Shown: one piece after another, positions 59,690 through 64,000 of the stretch | Layout: the number at the start of each line of letters is the position of its first letter | How positions within the stretch are numbered: position 1 is the stretch's first letter | NCBI GenBank assembly: GCA_977017575.1 | Contig: CDRNVI010000048.1 | Coordinates: forward strand, 124,001 to 188,000 | From: Paramoeba atlantica | Lineage: Eukaryota > Discosea | Direction of reading: 5' to 3' | Length of the DNA: 64,000 nucleotides | Notes under the pieces: generated by a model | What the model saw: the letters and a program-made list of their open reading frames with translations, nothing else | What the model was told of the DNA's origin: nothing | The model's database searches: none | Position numbers and translations under genes: made by a program

Positions 59690-60011
59690 AGTCCTCGGGA
59701 CGGGAGCTGCTTGGACAGAACCAATTGAGATTAATAGAGGAGAAGCACTAGCTGTTCATCACGCCCTCCAAGCCTTCATGAAGCAGTGGCAAGGAATTGA
59801 AAAAATTCAGTTGATGATTGACAACACAAGTGTTGTCGCAGCTCTGCGCAAACGTTGGGCAGAATCTCCGGCTCTGGCAGAAGTATTGTCAAATCTTTTG
59901 CCGATCTTTTCAAAACTGAATATACAGATAGAGGTGTTATACGTCCCAACACAGGAAAACCTGGCCGATCCCTGGAGCCGAAATCAGTTTGGTACTTGGC
60001 GAAAGGGTTGA
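59690..60011 (+). CDS. RNase H remainder of the DIRS/PAT-like element (fossil)
   Basis: Right of the LINE, the frame reads VLGTGAAWTEPIEINRGEAL then AVHHALQAF, MIDNTSVVAALRKRW and VPTQENLADPWSR. These are the INR.EL, DN..V and ADPLSR-like blocks that close RNase H in DIRS and LTR elements. It is the right-hand part of the gene cut by the LINE. Confidence 0.75.
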
Positions 60012-60288
60012 GTACTTGCGAGGGGGTGGGTGCCGGCGAACACCCACTCGTAAGTCAACTAGATTTCAAGTAATAAAAAATTTTCTCTTCAAAGTTAGCG
60101 TAAACAACATACCTTTCATCAAAGAACGAATATGTAGTAGCATTTACTCAATTCATATAGCATAGAAACTTTACGTCTTTCTTCTTACAAATGTGGAGAT
60201 AAAATAGCAGAGAGCATACCCGGAGAGGAATTATGAAAGTTTACGAAAGTAATTCATCGGAGTGGTTAAAAATTTGTTTAGTATGCCT

Positions 60289-60750
60289 TCTAAAAAAAAA
60301 ACGATAAAGATACAGTTTCTGTACCTTGTTTAATTATTTTTCTTCATTTCAATTACTTTTCAGGCACGAGCCTCCCCCCCTATGCCCGACGCCGACAAAA
60401 CGACGACCCATTCCACGACACACCCCGAAGCAAAGCAAGAATCAAACTTTGGTGACGAGGCCGCCTCACACGAATTGGGTTCTTGGGATCAATTTGAAGC
60501 GAACAAACACCTCACGATCGGGGAAAGCACATATGATGAGGCGCTGTATACTACTAAACTTCCTGACGATCTTCCGCCGGAATTGACACAGCGATCCGAA
60601 GAAATCGCTCGAAGTATCATCAAATCGCGCGCAGGCCCTACACCAGATACGGGGAACGTTGAAGGAATGTCTAGAAGTTTACGAATAGAATTGTTCGAAG
60701 GGATTTATACGCCGATAAATGGCCGGCGGGCATTGTACGCTTGTATTTAG
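60289..60750 (+). mobile_element. LINE family A, 5' end fragment
   Basis: It begins AACGATAAAGATACAGTTTC TGTACCTTGTTT directly after the end of the tyrosine-recombinase element. It encodes ASHELGSWDQFEANKHLTIG and ESTYDEALYTTKLPDDLPPE from a start at 60382, matching the N-terminus of the 41.5-44.0 kb copy. The frame stops at 60750, and nothing of the RT follows. Confidence 0.75.
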
Positions 60751-60833
60751 AATGATTTGAATATGCAGTTTAGTCCGTATGATTATCGCTTTTATTTGAA
60801 GAAGTGTTTTTCTCCATACAAAACTTTTTGTTT

Positions 60834-61727
60834 ATGCCTTCGTCGCCGCGAGAATCCCCACGTGAAACGCGAAGTTGTTCTCCCGACATGGTGCCGGATA
60901 ATCCGATGGGACGGGAGGAAATGTCAGTGTTGAAGTCAAGGGTTTGCGAGCAACTGCTCTTATCTAAGGAGTCTCATCCAGTTTTGCATATCAAGGCAGT
61001 GTGGCGACGAAAAAACGCGGCGACTTCGGCAAAGCGCATGTCTCATGGGAAAGTACGGCGGGAAGGGATGGAGATGTGGGCTGTTTGGGATGACGAGCCG
61101 GGTAAAGAGCACCCTTTTCCGCATCAGCAGCTCGACTATTTCCGCGTGGATGTGGAGGACATGGGAGTGGTAGAAGGGAGTGGTGGGTTAGAGTTTATAG
61201 CGCTGGAAGGCGGACGGCCCCTGCCTCCCGATGCACAGCCGGTGGTGCCCACGAGTGGAGTGAAGATTGACCCGTACGAGCCAATTACATGGCCGGGGTA
61301 TATCGACGCCAAACATGATGACGGATTTCGTCTCAAGGACTTATTTCGGGAATTGAAGGAGGCACCCGAATATGGATTGCGTCTAAATCAGTTTTTCCAG
61401 GATAGGTCTTTTCAGAGGCAGCAGGAGCGCAATTTCGATCAACTTCTTGGGAAATGGATTATACTAGCGCGTAAAACTCCAGGATGGAATGAGGGTGAAT
61501 TTCTCGAACTGGGCAAAGCAATCATTCAAAGTCTTCGCGATGCATATTGGAGGGCGTGTAAAGTTGATGTAGAAGCAGTGCATCGCAAAATGGATAAGGA
61601 TGACCGGGCTCACAACAAATTTTTTCAACATGTAACTGACCAATTGAGTGAGCGAGAAAAGTATAGGAACAGGTATGGTGCCACTTTCTTTGCGGGTCGC
61701 GCTGGTACGTTTGCACTTTTTTTTTAA
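60834..61727 (+). mobile_element. N-terminal LINE-like region, third family
   Basis: A roughly 300-codon frame (MPSSPRESPRETRSC... from about 60834) has a small beta-rich block (VLHIKAVWRRKNAATSAKRM then EMWAVWDDEPGKEHPFP) and a helical end. The order resembles the pre-RT region of family A (CTIAWTFD, then ITLRYRG, then helices), so I read it as the N-terminal half of a related element. It runs directly into the 18-bp array at 61735. It is not a known host gene that I recognise. Confidence 0.4.
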
Positions 61728-61734
61728 GGTGGTC

Positions 61735-61935
61735 TTTACAAAAAAAGGTGGTCTTTTTTATTAAGATCAACCTTTTTATTAAGATCAACCTTTTTATTAT
61801 GATCAACCTTTTTATTAAGATCAACCTTTTTATTAAGATCAACCTTTTTATTAAGATCAACCTTTTTATTAAGATCAACCTTTTTATTAAGATCAACCTT
61901 TTTATTAAGATCAACCTTTTTATTAAGATCAACCT
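61735..61935 (+). repeat. 18-bp minisatellite (TTTTTATTAAGATCAACC), about 11 copies
   Basis: Eleven or so nearly identical units, preceded by AAAAAAGGTGGTCTTT sequence. The unit matches the inverse of AAAAAGGTTGATCTTAC at 39.75 kb and aligns with the ACACACTTTTTATAAAGA unit at 45.5 kb, so all three arrays are related. Confidence 0.9.
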
Positions 61936-62057
61936 TTTGGGGGGAGAGCTCGCTGAGGTCTTTCTCTAGGCAAGAGAAAGAGATACGAGCTTGTGATTAA
62001 ATGTAAAAAAATTCATTCGACCAATTCTCTCCGTAAACTATAAAAAAAATCATCTGG

Positions 62058-62455
62058 TATTTTATCTTATGTGCCGTCATCACTGTTTTTTGTGTGTTAT
62101 CTTGCGTGCTTTTGGCACGATTTCCGGAGTAACTTCAAAGATTCAGCATTGCAGACTTCCTACCCAATGTTCTTGGGCCATATATATATAAACTTTTAGA
62201 ACTTGATAAATTGATAACCATTGCAAATACTCAGTTGCACTTTTTATCTATCTTTATCACCAAAGTCTGTCCTAAGATGTTGCAACGTCTTGAGATTAAA
62301 ACCAAAACCTCATCTGGTATTTTATCTTATGTGCCGTCATCACTGTTTTTTTTTGTGTGTTATCTTGTGTGCGTTTGGCACGATTTCCGGAGTAACTTCA
62401 AAGATTCAGCATTGCAGACTTCCTACCCAATGTTCTTGGGCCATATATTGCCGCA
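62058..62455. repeat. Direct duplication (~260 bp apart) of the family B copy 3 3' end
   Basis: The block from TTTTATCTTATGTGCCGTCA to CCAATGTTCTTGGGCCATAT occurs at 62058-62188 and again at 62318-62447 with only a few differences. The right copy contains the end of the family B coding region. The left copy is therefore a second, strongly 5'-truncated 3' end lying in tandem. Confidence 0.75.
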
Positions 62456-63995
62456 GTTGCGAGAAGAGTGTATGCGGAGAATTTTTCAATTTCCAATTGG
62501 AATGCTTCTCGAGTGTTTTCTGCGTCTAGGCCTGCCCTATTTGCCAGTGTCTTGAGGAGTTCCTTAGTTTCTTTGTGAAGAAGACCACAATCTGTTACTG
62601 GTATGCAGCGAAAGTATTCTTGGTCCAATCCTTTTTCCTGCACATATTTCCGTTGCTTACGGTCTACCGCATTTTGGAGGAGGGCAACGCTTGTCTGCCG
62701 CTTGTAGCTCCCACAACAAGTGTGCACCACTGTCACATCATAGAGTATCTCCCCAACATTTGGCCACATTATGGCCAGATCAGGACCTGAACGAATTCTC
62801 CGAGCACGACAAGGGTGATGTTCTGCAGCTTCAGGTGAAATGGAACATTTGCACTTCGTGCAGAAGAAGGAAGAATGAAGGCGTGGTTCTATAGCGCAGG
62901 GTACTCCAGCTTTGGCACAAAGATCGGAAAGGTAGCGTACGATGTGGGAGTGTCTTCTCGTACAGTTCATCCCTGCACATCTTGAACACCCAGCTACATG
63001 TGTGGAATGATTCCATGTGGTGTTTCCGTGGCGCCGCATCCTGGACAAGTAATTTCATTCGGCGCACCTTGGAGTGCGATACCAAGCCGCATCATGAGTG
63101 TATATCGGAAGAGATACGGATTCACGTAATTATTTGTCGCTGCTAAGTGGAGATTTGCTTCTTTTGATCGCTTCATAATGCCCGCAAATCTGTCCTTTTG
63201 CATCAGTTCTGAAGCCAGTGTTTCATGTTCTAGCTTAATCTGCTTTTTGAAATCAGTACGTGCAGCTTGGCTGGAAATTTTCTTGTGGTTGGCACCTTTC
63301 CGCTCTCCCGTGATATCTACTGGAGCGTTAGTGGGTTTAAGTTGCTCATCAATAGAATTACGGGAAATCGAAAAAAGATAGCGTTGCTTCAATATCGTCG
63401 ATGTTATGCCTAAGCCGCCCATCTTACATGGTAGAGAAGCTAGTCGGAGGGCTTCATCATCTGCATTGCACCATCGTCTCAACACTTTGTGGATTTCTTT
63501 ATCAAATACCTCAGCGAGGGAAAAACGTTGCCTCTGGAACGTGCACTCTAAGATGATAATCGTGACGTGGAAGAGTACACCGACGCAGGATTGCTAGCGA
63601 CAGGTTACTTGGCCCCATCACCCGTAGACGACGAAAAAGACATTCATGTTTACTCAGCTTTTCAATCAGTTTATGTTCCACAACTTTCGCACTTCCTATG
63701 TATCCACCTAACACTTTGATGGACTGTTCGCATGTTGTGACGCCAAGCTCCTCGAGGTTGGTGTTATTTAATACTTCGTTCGTGTTTCGGAACCACTCGC
63801 ATTTTCCGTAGTTTATATGTAAATTCAAATCCTGGGTAAGTTCACGTAAATGATGAAAAGCTGCCTCCAGTGACTTTACATTCCTTGAGCTCATTGTAAC
63901 GTCGTCTTGGTACGCTCGAATTTTTACTTCGGGATAATTTTTGTTGCACAATCGGGAACAGGGATCCAATCTACTCGTTTTCAACGTCCGCCATA
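62398..63995 (-). mobile_element. LINE family B copy 3, running off the right window edge
   Basis: Three frames on the minus strand cover the RT palm (KIRAYQDDVTMSSRNVKSLE), thumb (GPSNLSLAILRRCTLPRHDY, CKMGGLGITSTILKQRYLFS), zinc region (CPGCGATETPHG, CSRCAGMNCTRRHSHIV), HHPCRARRIRSGPDLAIMWP and LYDVTVVHTCC. They are joined by at least two frameshifts (near 63500 and 63020). The RT box YQDD has Gln where families A and B usually have Met or Ile. The 5' part lies outside the window. Confidence 0.8.
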
Positions 63996-64000
63996 CGGGA

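Larger units (their letters stand above)
48049..60285 (+). mobile_element. DIRS/PAT-like tyrosine-recombinase retroelement (fossil), with two nested insertions
   Basis: A 52-bp direct repeat marks both ends (48049-48100 and 60234-60285). Between them, on the + strand, lie a gag-like frame, a tyrosine recombinase, and a reverse transcriptase with RNase H, the gene set of DIRS/PAT elements. It is interrupted by a hAT transposon (49515-51912) and by a family A LINE (about 54785-59682). Without these it is about 5 kb, normal for the family. Long frames remain, so it is probably young, but it is broken by the two insertions. Terminal direct repeats favour the PAT/Ngaro-type layout over DIRS1-type inverted repeats. 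Confidence 0.8.

Noticed and set aside
61735-61935. Possible CRISPR array or telomeric repeat
   Set aside because: The units are directly adjacent with no variable spacers, and the context is eukaryotic. The unit is not G-rich like a telomere and lies inside a repeat nest.
1-64000. Bacterial or organelle origin
   Set aside because: SLBP, Wee1, MAU2-like, XRN, mL43, spliceosomal-type introns and many eukaryotic transposons exclude it.

Overview
The window is nuclear DNA of a eukaryote. It encodes two eukaryotic-type protein kinases, a histone stem-loop binding protein (SLBP), an XRN-type 5'-3' exonuclease, a mitochondrial branched-chain E2 acyltransferase, mitochondrial ribosomal protein mL43, an FHA protein and a probable MAU2/Scc4 cohesin-loader subunit. 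It also holds hAT, Merlin, Tc1/mariner, non-LTR (LINE) and tyrosine-recombinase elements. Coding sequences are mostly single open frames; one gene is best read with two introns of about 80 nt. Compact, intron-poor genes beside large repeat nests suggest a protist or alga (red-algal-like compactness is one option). The species cannot be named from the sequence.

1-5.6 kb: a patchwork of small DNA-transposon remnants (ISXO2/Merlin-like, Tc1/mariner MITEs, hAT and Tc1 transposase fragments, and a 1.1 kb element flanked by TA).

5.6-34.3 kb: the gene-bearing half. Fifteen host genes can be supported and all lie on the minus strand: an unknown three-exon gene, a DEDDh exonuclease, a Wee1-like kinase, a CAMK-like kinase with a C-terminal membrane segment, two unknown genes, XRN, DBT, SLBP, a coiled-coil protein, a one-helix aromatic-rich protein, MAU2-like, FHA, mL43 and a tail-anchored LRR-like protein. 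They do not form one pathway. Cell-cycle and chromosome functions (Wee1, MAU2-like, SLBP, FHA) and mitochondrial functions (DBT, mL43, perhaps the one-helix protein) are interleaved. Transposons sit between genes, including a clean Merlin element with an 8-bp target duplication and a 1.6 kb fold-back repeat.

34.3-64 kb: a repeat nest with no recognisable host gene. It has at least two related LINE families (called A and B here) with reverse transcriptase, a zinc-knuckle-like region and a restriction-like endonuclease. From 36 to 47 kb, eight or nine copies lie in the same orientation, most of them 5'-truncated and abutting. From 48.0 to 60.3 kb there is a DIRS/PAT-like tyrosine-recombinase retroelement. 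It is split by an intact-looking hAT transposon (perfect 8-bp target duplication) and by a full-length family A LINE with a 1535-codon open frame. More LINE pieces, 18-bp minisatellites and a third family B copy run off the right end.

Most unusual signals: the head-to-tail LINE array, a family of short palindromes whose stems change in a compensating way, the complete strand bias of the host genes, and two very large inverted repeats.
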